The position numbers and the translations under genes are program-made. A stretch of 64,000 nt of DNA from Apostichopus japonicus (Eukaryota; Echinodermata; Holothuroidea; Aspidochirotida; Stichopodidae), in the NCBI RefSeq assembly GCF_037975245.1, contig NC_092582.1:5646001-5710000 (forward strand), written 5' to 3'. Below the pieces are notes generated by a model. It worked only from the letters and a program-made list of their open reading frames with translations, did no database searches and was not told the DNA's origin. Shown one piece after another: positions 24,917-35,698 of this stretch (position 1 is its first letter; each line of letters begins with the position of its first letter).

Positions 24917-27135
24917 GGGACAGAGTCTGATACTTTCCGACGCGCCGACTTGATGAACTCCTTGAACCGTAAAAGTGGGAAAGCGATATTTGTTGATATT
25001 CAAGGGGATGGTGAACTTTTCAAATTAATTTCTTCCAGGAGATACCTCTCCCCTTATGACTCCCAGTCCTCCATATGACTTGCCAAAGAGGGGGAGGGGA
25101 GGGGGGACAGGTAAAGAGATGTTATCATAAGCATTTATACATGGGTCTGTCGTCATACATGCAGGTTTCAGAAAAAACTAGGTGTGTCGATTTGCTACCG
25201 GGTGTGGAGTGCAACTTAAATCATTCATAAACCCTCTTCGTTTCAGGGTGTACATATTATTAATGTATGTTAATGTTGTAAATATGCTGGCCATTTCCAG
25301 GGAATAATTTTAGAGGTTTACTTTGTGCATAGTAAGTATGAGATGTTCTCATGTATAGAGGCTTTCAATCAGTCCCGGGCTGCCTCCCTGCATAGTGTAA
25401 GTCTCCCTGCTGTAAAAGAGTTAACTCCTTAAATAGATTATTTTTGTATATTGGGGGTTGGTGGGGCGGGAGGGGGGGTGGTTATATGTGTTTTATTGAT
25501 TATTAAGCCTTCTGAAATAAATAATGAACTTGTAGAATAGTAAATATCACACGCTTGGCATCCATCCAGAAATAAGATGAAATTATATCTATTGAAGGTG
25601 TGGTGGTGTGTAGCAGCTGCAAATCTATGACACACTGTTTACAGCCGTTATCTGTATCGGTATGTGTATTCAGGCATTCCCTTTAGTGTACAATCTACTA
25701 CTGTGCCTGGTATGTAAATATCAACAGGTGCAATACAGGAAAACATTTGTCTATGTCTGTCCAGTTACTAAGGAAATCATAACGTTTTACTGATCAGAGA
25801 ATATGCTAGCTGTAAATCGTGGGTGACATTTACAGTAGGACTCAATTTCTGTTTTTCTCTAAAAATATGAAGATATAATATTATGCCTAACTGTCCCCTC
25901 AAAAGGATTGTGTTAGCAATACATTGCTGAATTTCTGTGATTGGTTCATGAGTGATGGTTGTGATGAGAGAAAGGTGGAGGCGGGGGGGGGGGGGGGGGT
26001 GGTGGGAAGGGAGAGTAAAAGGGGCTCAATTCCACACCTCTTATGTTTCTTTAATGTGTTATGTCTGTCAATTTCTTTTAGTGTGTTATGTGTTTATTAA
26101 TAATGACCGCCCTATGGTACTTTGTTCGGATAACTTTAATTGTCTTATTTCCCTTTGGTGGCTTTTCTACAAAAATAAATTCTTTTAATATGCAAATGCA
26201 AACTTAACATGTTGATTTCTTTATTGTAACCAGCACACTGACACCTTTGTCAAATATGAATAAATTATGCCAGAAATAATGAATATTAACAGATTGCATA
26301 ATTTAAATATCGCTTTGCCTTTAATGAGGAAAATAACCTTTTTGTTTCTGTGAAGGACAAAGGGCTACATAGTAGATTGTAGAAATTTGAAACCAATTTT
26401 TTTGATGTTGGCATGGCACGAGAAGTTTAAATTGACGGTATCCTTACGTCATTCGTTTGTATTGTCATTACTCATTATCCAGTCGTATCGTTGTCTGAAC
26501 GTTCTTTGCCCACGCGTCTCTGAATCAATATTTTAATCAAATATATCATCTGCAGTGGAATGTTTGCTTGTAAGGGATAATTGGGAGTCGGCCAAGTTTC
26601 GATGAAATCCGTGCAAAGTTCATATGGTAGCAGCAACACCCTTACATGTACAGAACAAGAAAATCTTAAACGTGTCGAATAATTTCCACCGAGAAAAGTA
26701 AACAATTTGGTTTAAGTCTGTAAGAGTCATATCTAATTGAATCTTCCGAGTCGAACATTAAACCCGATGAATATTTAATACAAAGAAGACTGAATTAACA
26801 GTTTGATGTGAGCTACGTTGCTCTATAATGTAAGGCTGCATAGCGCTAATAACATCCCAATTGACCAACACACTGAAATAGACTAATGCGGTCTCAGAAG
26901 CCTGAATGATTTGTCTCCTGTAAGTGCACATTGGGATGGTACAAATGGGGGAGGGGGGTAACTTAGCTACGGGCACCAAATGCATACACGCCAGTCCTAC
27001 AGTCAGTCTACAATGCTGAGAAAGGAACAACAAAAGGTCTGGTATTTTGCAATAAACAAATCACTACATAATTATTTATAACACTACATAATTAAATTAA
27101 AGTTCCACACACCCAAAAAAATCCTATTCACGAGT
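24917..27135. other. Glutamine synthetase 3' UTR and intergenic DNA
   Basis: The stretch after the stop is AT-rich with G-rich runs (25090, 25460, 25980). AATAAA motifs occur at 25516 and near 26173 and could end the transcript. No protein-like reading frame or RNA gene was found. Confidence 0.4.
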
Positions 27136-27159
27136 CACGACCGGTTTAATCCTTTTGGG

Positions 27160-27240
27160 GCCTAATCAGGCGATGGTGGGAACAGAACACCGGACCTTTT
27201 GTGTCAGACCGAAGTCAGTTGCACTCGACCACATTGATTC
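27160..27240 (-). repeat. tRNA-derived SINE-like fragment
   Basis: The minus strand reads like a decayed tRNA: A-box-like 'TGGTCGAGTGCAACTGA', an anticodon-arm-like middle, then a B-box-like 'GGTGTTCTGTTCC'. There is no convincing cloverleaf, so a SINE remnant is more likely than a gene. Confidence 0.45.
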
Positions 27241-27415
27241 TACTGATATGTGAAATGGCTTTGTATTACTCTCAATGAGGGGTATTACCCAAGTGTTACG
27301 ATTGTACAGAGTGCACCCCTAGTGCTTTTGAATCTGACAATTTACACAGCATTACCACTTATATATATAAATATACAAAATGTTTACTAATGCGTAAAGA
27401 GGTTTGTTCATAAGA

Positions 27416-27851
27416 CAGGCATGAGACTCTTCCGCGGAAACGCGGATTTCCGATTTTTTTTTTTTCATTTTCGCGTTTTTTCTCGTAATTCGTGTTTTTT
27501 ATTTTTATTTATTTATTTATTTTTTATTTTTTTGCCGAACAAGCTGGACTGTGAAGGGAAGGAACACCGAATTTGACCAGTGGTGGAATCAAGTAGCACA
27601 AAGCAAGCAAAAAAGCCTTTTTTTGGTTCAAAAAAGCTAATGGATAAATAATACAAGCAGAAATTCCACACTTTTTTGGCGAGTTACGTGATGTGATAGA
27701 TTCCATCTAGAGTCCACCATTTTGCATCTAAGCCCTCCTTACCTGACAAAAAATTTCTAAAGGTGAGGGGGACACCCTCTCCCCTTAACCCCTCCCCCAG
27801 GACGGCGATCGATAAATTTCAGACTTTTCCCCCGGCTCAGTCTCATCCCTG
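27416..27851. mobile_element. 436-bp element with inverted ends CAGG(C/G)ATGAGACT
   Basis: Left end CAGGCATGAGACT and right end AGTCTCATCCCTG are inverted repeats. The direct repeat ATAAGA flanks the element (27410-27415 and 27852-27857). The interior contains T-rich and C-rich tracts and 'gcatctaagc', 'ccttaacccctcccccagg', as in other elements here. Confidence 0.7.
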
Positions 27852-28507
27852 ATAAGAGACGAAAACTTCAGATGGAAGAACATTTGATGGTGACATGGAA
27901 GGCCAACTTGTCAGCTATATCTAGTAATAACTATTATCTAGCTTTAGAGACCACATTACTTTGACATGTGCAAGTCAATGGGGCATATAATGCTACCATA
28001 ACATGCAATCCATTGCCCAGTGTTTTACAAGCTACATATATTATCGGTGGTGGTTTGTAACATATTATTTATAACATATGCCTATCGATGTAGTTGCAGT
28101 GGGGGAGCTTCAGCATTTTAAAAGATGGCGCTGTTACAAGGAACTCTAGACTCTAACAGCTCTAGATCCTCATAAGCGTGATCTGTTCATGTTTAAGATC
28201 TCCAAATTAAATATTTTGCATATCTCAAGCTATATGCTAGTAGTTAAAAACAAAATATTTAAAACATCACGTCTTCAATAAGGTTCAGTACATTTCTGAG
28301 ACTTTCATATAAGTTCTTTTTAATTCCAAGCTTAAACTCAGTTTGGCAAACATGATTGAAAATACTTCAAAGGAGCTCTCTGATTGGTCGACGACCAGAT
28401 GTGTAAAGTTGCCAAACGAACAGTGGGCGACATTTCGTTTGTAAAATGTGCAGTTTTGTCCACTTTCGGGCCCGGGCTAGAAAGGACCGATATGACAGTG
28501 CCCCTCT

Positions 28508-28536
28508 GTTTATATATATATATATATATATATATA
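28508..28536. repeat. (TA)n microsatellite, left part
   Basis: About 14 TA repeats ending exactly at the 'cagggacgtagccagg' terminus of the inserted element. Confidence 0.85.
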
Positions 28537-29329
28537 TCAGGGACGTAGCCAGGGGGAAGCAGTGGGAGCGACTGCTCCCCTTTCAGTGTCGAAAAAATGT
28601 TAAAAACTGTCGTTTCTTGGTATGGTATTTTGTCAGTGCTCTTTTGATCTTGAATACTCGTCAGCTCCGTTAACGCGATTATAATCGTACTAACATCCTG
28701 GCCTACTGATTCAGCTACTTAGTTTGGCAGATGCAATTAGCTACATTTAGCCTATAGCCTGACAAACCTACTGTTGGCCACTGCGTAATGAAATACATAT
28801 AGCCTACCTAACCGCACTCGATGGAGGATCACGAACCGCATGCACAACGACGTCAACGTGCGTTCTCATCCTTTCTATGATTCGTCATAAGTTGTTGCAC
28901 GAACAGCATGTTATGAAGAAGCTAAGTAGCAATCGTACGTGATACGCGCTTCCTATAAAAAATTATTACACTGCTAAATATGAAAATTTATATTGTCCAT
29001 CAGTTAAGTTCGTCAAATGTACTAAAGTCCAGACATTGGACCATAAACAAGAATCATCCTACTGGAAAAATTGTAAAAGAGCACTGTGTTTTTCTTTCTG
29101 AAATAATATGTAAAAGATCGAACATGTAAAAGAATAATTCAAACCGCAAAAAACAAAAACTGCTGATAATATGATATCATATGATAATGATGAAACTGGG
29201 AAAACCTTGCACCAGATCGCATCTAAGGACCTTGAACTGTTCAAAAATTTCTCACCCCTCCCCTTAGACCCCTCCCCCATATCAATCGCAAAATGTGCCC
29301 CCTTGCAAATTCCTGGCTACGTCGCTGAC

Positions 29330-29330
<1 letters not shown>
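28537..29330. mobile_element. ~0.8-kb element inserted in a (TA)n microsatellite
   Basis: The left terminus CAGGGACGTAGCCAGG and the right terminus CCTGGCTACGTCGCTG are inverted repeats with few mismatches, and TA repeats abut both sides. The interior has a C-rich 'cccctccccttagacccct' motif shared with other elements in the window. No transposase-like frame is visible. The target duplication cannot be measured because the target is itself TA repeats. Confidence 0.75.

Positions 29331-29401
<71 letters not shown>
29331..29401. repeat. (TA)n microsatellite, right part
   Basis: About 35 TA repeats beginning directly after the right terminus of the 28537-29330 element. Confidence 0.9.
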
Positions 29402-29403
<2 letters not shown>

Positions 29404-30148
29404 CTATTATTGGAGCAAAGTATGAACTACAATAACTAGTTGTATGGTTTGCCATGATGTTGGTTCATGGACGCTCACTTAAAACGGATTTTTTTTTTCT
29501 GAGGAAAAGAAATATAGGTCATGCATGGCTTGCACACATGAATATATTTATATTATAGTGGAATGCCGTTTGTCCAATATAATGTAATTTACATATTCAT
29601 GTTGAAAATGTTACCCAATTGTTTGTGGGTTTATAATCCCATTATGATTTTGGTGCTTAAAGGTAGCTGTAGGGGCCCCAAATATGCTAGATATTCAAAT
29701 ATGGTCACCTCTGGTCAAAATTCTTTAAACTGTTTGCATTACAACCTTCGAGGAAATTTGCCCCACTGAGACATTCAGTCATCTTGTGTGTTCCTTAAAA
29801 ATGTCTGAGAACAATTTGGAGAGTAAAGACCTCAAGGAAAGGACTTTGAAAACTTCTATCAATTACAGCGTGTTATAATTTGGGGCCTATACCGACTACC
29901 TTTAATTATAATGCGTACACATGTAGCTGGGAACATTGTATTTGTGTTCATCGCTTGAAAAGTGGTTTATGTTTTGCGACAGTCTTCCCAATTAATTTAT
30001 TCCGTTTTCGAAGGGACTCCTGATTCCTCACTTAATGTAACACTTTAGCTGGTGCTATTGACCAATATAATAATGTGAAATCTTTCTATTTTGCAACCGT
30101 TTTCAAGTGTGACTTCGTCTGCCATCGGAATATTCCTTTAATTGCAAG
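29402..30148. other. Intergenic DNA, nothing recognised
   Basis: AT-rich sequence with no coherent reading frame, splice pattern, RNA motif or obvious repeat copy elsewhere in the window. Confidence 0.4.
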
Positions 30149-30156
30149 GGATTGCG

Positions 30157-31411
30157 CAGGGCCGTCTTAAGAGATCACCGGGCCCTGGGCCCGGCAATAG
30201 AGCGGGGCCCCTCAATCAAGTGAGTTCGAAAAAAGTTGCGTGAAAAATTGACATCCTTGACAATCGCTTAAGCATAGACATGTCTGCATTTACCACCCCT
30301 CCCTATGTCGCGCATAAAGCATAAAACTTTAGCTGAATAACATACGTGATATATCTAAAAGCTTAAATACATTATAGAAGAGTAATCTTCCAGTTGCCCT
30401 CCATCCCTTCCCTAACAATACTGGACTCACAATTTGTAACACTCTTGTGTTGAGTCTTTCAACTGAAAGGGGGTGTAGGCGGTTTTACACTATCTAAGGC
30501 AACGTAGTCGCCAAGAACATGAAGTATTTTAAGGGAGGGCCCCAGGAACATGAACTTATAGCATGCTCCTCATGGTGAAACATAATTGCACCTATTAGGT
30601 GAATTGAGTGTACTGTTAATAGTAGGAGAGACTAGCGTAGGTTCTTATGACCAACTAGACCGGTTTCTGCTCTCAAACTTATAGGAGGAGCTTCATCAGT
30701 AGTAGCCTTTGAATATTTTATATTCGGCCTGGGCGTCTCGTTCTCAAAATGCATCTATTTTCTGTGCACGAGTTTTTATGGACTCATAGTGCAGCTATAA
30801 GAGCATCTAAATGAGCTTCGTGTAAACCTTGAGAGTAAGCTGATTCTTCGTTAGTATGAAACCTTGAGTTAACAAGTAAATCTTTGAGATTTTGGGCCCT
30901 TTTGTAGGCTAGAGTCGGTTCTTTTGGAAACAGTTTGGATAATTCCGCGTGTTGCGAGATTAAGTGCCAATGTTTCAAAAGTTGTTTTTTTTTCAAATGC
31001 GTGGTTTTGATATGGGGTGTATAGGTGAGCTTGAACACAATTAAGTGGTGGTTCCTTTTGTTTAGGTTTGGTAGTGAGGTATTGCCCACGGTTTTCAAAT
31101 TTTATGCCTTTCGTGGCTGAGGCAAGTTCCTCTTTCTTATAGTTACGGAGTAACAGTTTCTCTGTGTAAGCCTTCGGGGCATTGTATATTCCAGGGTTGC
31201 CAACTCAGATTCGAATATTTAATGTCAAACTCTCAAGTGTTTCACCAACTCTCGTCACAAGATGTCAAGTATCGAATTCAATCAGGCATAATGGCCTATT
31301 CAATAAGTTTTCCTCCCAGATTAAGACATGGGGTTACTACGATTGCGGGGCCCCTGATATCGCGGGGCCCTGGGCCAGGGCCCAGTGGGCCCATGCGTTA
31401 AGACGGCCATG
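30157..31411. mobile_element. 1255-bp hAT-type element with 8-bp TSD
   Basis: The 8-bp duplication GGATTGCG is at 30149-30156 and 31412-31419. Termini CAGGGCCGTCTTAA and TTAAGACGGCCATG are inverted repeats. GC-rich subterminal blocks ('gggccctgggcc', 'gcggggcccc') occur at both ends. It carries no hAT transposase but contains a retroelement fragment (next entry). Confidence 0.88.
30600..31150 (-). pseudogene. Penelope-like retroelement fragment (reverse transcriptase C-terminal region)
   Basis: The minus-strand frame 30784-31098 reads 'HIKTTHLKKKQLLKHW', 'LSKLFPKEPTLAYKRAQNLK' and 'DLLVNSRF'. This pattern (LPSLKKIL..HW......FP.PP..A.RR..NL.DLLV) is what I associate with the region after the reverse-transcriptase core of Penelope-like elements. 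Continuation after the stop near 30784 shows 'tgatgaagctcctcctataa' on the same strand, another common feature near their 3' ends. The catalytic RT core is absent. It is a dead fragment carried within the hAT-type element. Confidence 0.65.
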
Positions 31412-31419
31412 GGATTGCG

Positions 31420-32442
31420 TAACCTATAGATTAAAATACTGAACCAGCATAAACAACTGAAATGATGATCAAATTCAATGAACTGCTTTAACTCGAGATT
31501 CCGTCACCCGACACTACAGGACATGTTCTTCCGGCTAATTGATTTATAACCGGTGATTTATTCGATTATGAAAAAACATACCTAAAATCCAATAAAGAGG
31601 ATATTTCGCACAGGCTGTGCAAATAGTATTTTTAATTTAGTGTTTCAGATGCCAACCAGCTTGCAATTAGTACCATATTTTTCTCTGGGTTTATTTGTAC
31701 TTCTGATGAGCTATGATTAATACCCTGTGTGATAATCTGTCAACCAATGCAGAGGGAAATGGTAATTAATTTTCTTCTAACTTCTCAGGGAGTTTTATGG
31801 TGTTAAAGTTGACAAATGTTTCGTAATTATTAGTTCTCCACCTTCGATAACCGTCAAATTAGCCGATATAAACTAGTTAATAATTAAACCAATTTGTAAT
31901 TACAGAGCGTGGAAATACCAGAGAGGTTTTCTGTTTCTCACTTCAGTTTTAATATACTATTTAAGACTAATTTTGACCAGATTCTTTAGAGGGACTGTGC
32001 GGCTACATTGTCAAATTGTCATAAACTAAATCATCGTGATTAAAATCGGATGTGGATGGAATTCTTGGGATATATAGTTTCATATATGAATTGATCGTTT
32101 TTTTTTTCTTTTTTGTATATCCATGCGGCATTTCACTGTGTTTAATTATAACGTCGCTGTATATGACGTATAAACTACCAAAATCACATTGATTGTGGGT
32201 GTATACAGATCGGTTAAAAAAAAACATGGCTCATTTTGCTTTGGGGGATTGAAATAAGAAAACGTTCTTCAAAGAAGTAAGAAATATTCTTTCTCAAACA
32301 AGTAGTAGTATTGGTCGTTTGCGAAATTTCCTAATAGCGTACATCTTCAAGGCTTTTGGATCTACTGTAACGCAGGTCAAAGCTATTCTTGGGTACTGCC
32401 AATCTGTCGCCTTCCTCGCCACACCACCAACCACCTCCCAAA
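31420..32442. other. 5' flank of the receptor gene
   Basis: AT-rich; no repeat with clear ends. The receptor's promoter and 5' UTR should lie here, but no TATA box or initiator could be assigned with confidence. Confidence 0.4.
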
Positions 32443-33699
32443 ATGGAAGGAATGAATTTACTAGCTTCAACTGTCGTCACTTCAGATATATGCAAAATTA
32501 TCCACGATCATTCTGGATGGGTTCTCACTCTTCATGTGATGACGTTGGTGATTGGATGTGTGACGGTAGTGGATAACGGTGTCGTACTGGTCACCTACTT
32601 CAACAGTGAACGCATGAGTGAAATTCGAAGAACCATTCAGAATGTGTACATATTAAACTTAGCTATAGCCGATTTCGGGGTTGGGTTGTTGGTCATGATA
32701 CCATATGGACTCTATATGCTCACGGAGAGTACATGGTTACCACAATGGCTGCTCGTTGCATGGAACACGTGTGTGCAACTGTTACTATATCAGCGATTAT
32801 ATATGACTGTGTTGCTTAGCTTTGATCGATACATTATGGTATCGAATCCCGTTCGGTATCGGAGTAAAGAAACTACAAAACGGGCTGTGATTCGAAGTCT
32901 CCTGGTTTGGTTATTAAACTTTTGCGTGGCTACTGCAGCAGAGGTGTGGTTTTTGGTAGCAACCAGGAAGACCAACCATTGCGCAAGCGCAAGTAACCCA
33001 TGGCAACACTACCAGCTGTTTGGCCTGGGTATTGAATGGTTACTTCTGTTAGTGTTTATGGTCGATTTTTGTGTGCCATTTTTCTTTCTGGTGTTATTCA
33101 ACGCCTTGGTGTTCCTGAAGCTTCGTAAACGCGTTCGCAGAAGACTGAAAAATAGCGCAAATAATTTTCAACACATATCAAACAGTGAGGTCGTCGAAAG
33201 CAAAACGGAGCCACAGACAAAGGTTTCCGTCATATCGAGCGAACAAGTAAAAAAGGGTCACCGATATCAAATCGAGTCGCCGGCAAATCAGAACAACGAG
33301 AAACAAAAAACCGTTGAAAGGAAAAATGAAATAGCGCTTAATCAACGTTGTGCCAGTAGTTTAACAGATCTGCACGCTCAGATGAGCGCAACTGATCTAA
33401 CTACCTTCACTGAGAAATATATAGAGAAAAAAGCCAAGCAAGAGAACAAACGGCTTCGAGCAGCCGCCATTAAATTGCTCCTGTTTGTGATTGTTCTAGC
33501 GACGTGTTGGTTGCCATCTTTTATAATAGGGCTCGTTAGCGCCTTTACCGGATTCCCAGACAGTCTTCAGACAGTGGAAAAGGTTCTAACATTATTTCTT
33601 TGGTCGAATTCTGCGGTGGATCCGTTTCTGTACTTTGCGCTTAATCGTCACCTTCGAAGGGACATCCGTCGACAATTGCGCTGCAAACGCGGGAATTAA
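32443..33699 (+). CDS. Orphan class A (rhodopsin-like) G-protein-coupled receptor, single exon
   Basis: 418 residues with seven hydrophobic segments. Seen: TM1 'DNGVVLVTYF' (N1.50 at residue 45); TM2 'LNLAIADFGVGLL' (D2.50 at 77); TM3 ending 'SFDRYIMVSNPVRY' (DRY at 128-130); TM4 'LLVWLLNF'; TM5 'FCVPFFFLVLFNALVF'; a long basic third intracellular loop (~120 residues); TM6 'CWLPSFI'; TM7 'WSNSAVDPFLYFALN'. The overall pattern recalls histamine H3/muscarinic-type amine receptors. However, by counting from DRY, position 3.32 is Val rather than the amine-binding Asp, and Cys3.25 is Leu. NPxxY is DPxxY. The start chosen is the first ATG in the frame ('ccaaaATGG'); an earlier TTG 54 bases upstream is unlikely. 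The ligand is unknown. Confidence 0.9.
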   Translation: MEGMNLLASTVVTSDICKIIHDHSGWVLTLHVMTLVIGCVTVVDNGVVLVTYFNSERMSEIRRTIQNVYILNLAIADFGVGLLVMIPYGLYMLTESTWLPQWLLVAWNTCVQLLLYQRLYMTVLLSFDRYIMVSNPVRYRSKETTKRAVIRSLLVWLLNFCVATAAEVWFLVATRKTNHCASASNPWQHYQLFGLGIEWLLLLVFMVDFCVPFFFLVLFNALVFLKLRKRVRRRLKNSANNFQHISNSEVVESKTEPQTKVSVISSEQVKKGHRYQIESPANQNNEKQKTVERKNEIALNQRCASSLTDLHAQMSATDLTTFTEKYIEKKAKQENKRLRAAAIKLLLFVIVLATCWLPSFIIGLVSAFTGFPDSLQTVEKVLTLFLWSNSAVDPFLYFALNRHLRRDIRRQLRCKRGN

Positions 33700-35660
33700 A
33701 AGTTGACTCATCGGTTAATGGTGGAATAATGTGTTACGTAATCGGTTGAACCCTGGATTTGTATAGATCCAGTATAACTGGAGGATATGTAACATTCATT
33801 AATTAACTGAGGAAGTTGTAAACATTAATGTCTATCACATAGAGTTATATATGCTTGACGGGATATGTATATCCATCCGGAGTGACGTGGACTAATAATA
33901 TATGATATATTACGTTTTGTATTCAATACGCATACGTTCACATATCATTCATTATGTGATGTCGTGATCGTGCTGATATTAGTTAGAGCATGGACAAATG
34001 TCATTACCTTTTAGCTTAGTTGCAATATTGTTGACATTGGCTAATCTTCGAAATGCAGTATACGCAACTAGCCCCCCCCCCCACCTCTATACATCATCGG
34101 AAACCTCCCCCTTAAAATCCTGGATCCGCCTCTGATTATAAACAAATTATATCTAATCAGGTTAGGTTCGAAGGGGTTATCCATATAGCCTGGCGGGGGA
34201 AAAAAATCGTCAAATAGTATAACTGCTTGAATGAAGGGAATTAACGAGGCGATGGCATTTGCTTTCGGTTTCGCATGCAGCATAAAAGAAAGTGTTGTTA
34301 CGTAATTTCGGAATTAACCAAATTTATGCAAAAAAAAGAACGAAAAAGAAACATCAGATCTTTTGTCACGCAGTACAGTACCGGGATGAATCAAAATCAG
34401 TATTACGATGACACGTTTTTTCTTTTGATCATCTAAATTTGTAGGCCTATGTAAAATATAGTGTTAGACTTAATTACGTCTGGAAATGATTATTTCACTA
34501 TCTTAAAAAGTCACGTTTGTGAGGCGTTACATTCTGAACCCGAGATTTCAACCTGGTATATAATGTGTGCAGGGCCGCATATATAGAGTGCAGTATCTTG
34601 TGTAGATAGGAAGTATAACCAATACTTCATAACCACAATCGTTACGTCTTGGAACACTTTGAATTTCGGGTGGTAGAAACGGTTGGGGTTGGTGGGGAAG
34701 GGGTGAGGGGAGGAGTCGATGGGACCAGCCTGGTCCGCTACACTTGTGGGTTGATTCGTTGTTAGTGGAGGTATATTTTCCTAGTGGTTGTGGGTTGTTA
34801 CTAACGTGTTGTTTATGACGTTGAAACAATGATATCGTAGTAGGCCTATATAATAGTTCACTGTATGTGTATTACACGTGTATACAGTTAATATAGCCTA
34901 TACTAAAGAAAATTAGGCGCAAGCATACATAATTAACGTGGCGTACATACGTACGGTACATTAAGAGCTACAACATAAACTCGATATAACAAACATATAC
35001 AGTGCGAGATCGGTGCATGTATTATGTACACAGTCAACGTGACAAACATATACAACAGATAAACACACAGGCAACGTGAACAATATTTATTGTAGAGTAG
35101 GCCTATTGTATTTGTATAACATATGCTACACTTCTGGTTTCTACCACAATCGGTCACGTGTTTAGAATATAATCTTATGCATCGCTTATAGGCCTACGCT
35201 TTTGAAATGCGCCTAAGCTACAAAATGTACCGTTAAAATAGGTCTACAGCCTCAGCTCCGTCTCTTGTATTTATTAGAATGAAAAGACAGGAAGAAGGAG
35301 AAGAAGAAGAAGAAATCAAAAATATTTATAACATGAGACAATATAATTGTTTTCAATATATTTCAAAAGTTGATATTTTAATATTGAATCATATACATTT
35401 ATATAGTTTATGTAACCTACACTGGAAGACGATGTGTCTAAGTGTCAGATATCTTGTACAGCTATATACTTGATCAATTCGGCCTGCAGGCTGGTCTTAC
35501 TATCATTGTCAAAATTCACAGAGCTGCTATAGCAACCATGCAAGAATTCCCATAAATTTGTAGGGGTGAGGAATATTACGCTTATTCAAATCCATTCTTA
35601 CTTATTATGAGAATGTTAACAATTCCTGACTGCTTTCTGACTTATACTGATTTGAATATT
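33700..35660. other. Intergenic between receptor and lipase genes
   Basis: AT-rich. At 34070-34134 there is a C-run followed by 'aaaatcctggatccgcctct', the end of a common transposon type whose opposite end is like that at 63736. No gene is seen. Confidence 0.45.
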
Positions 35661-35667
35661 AAGTGTT

Positions 35668-35673
35668 TTTATT
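35668..35673 (-). terminator. Polyadenylation signal AATAAA of the lipase gene
   Basis: The reverse complement of 'tttatt', 26 bases beyond the stop codon at 35699. This would give a very short 3' UTR. Confidence 0.5.
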
Positions 35674-35698
35674 TCTTCTTCTGTTGTCTTGAATAAAA

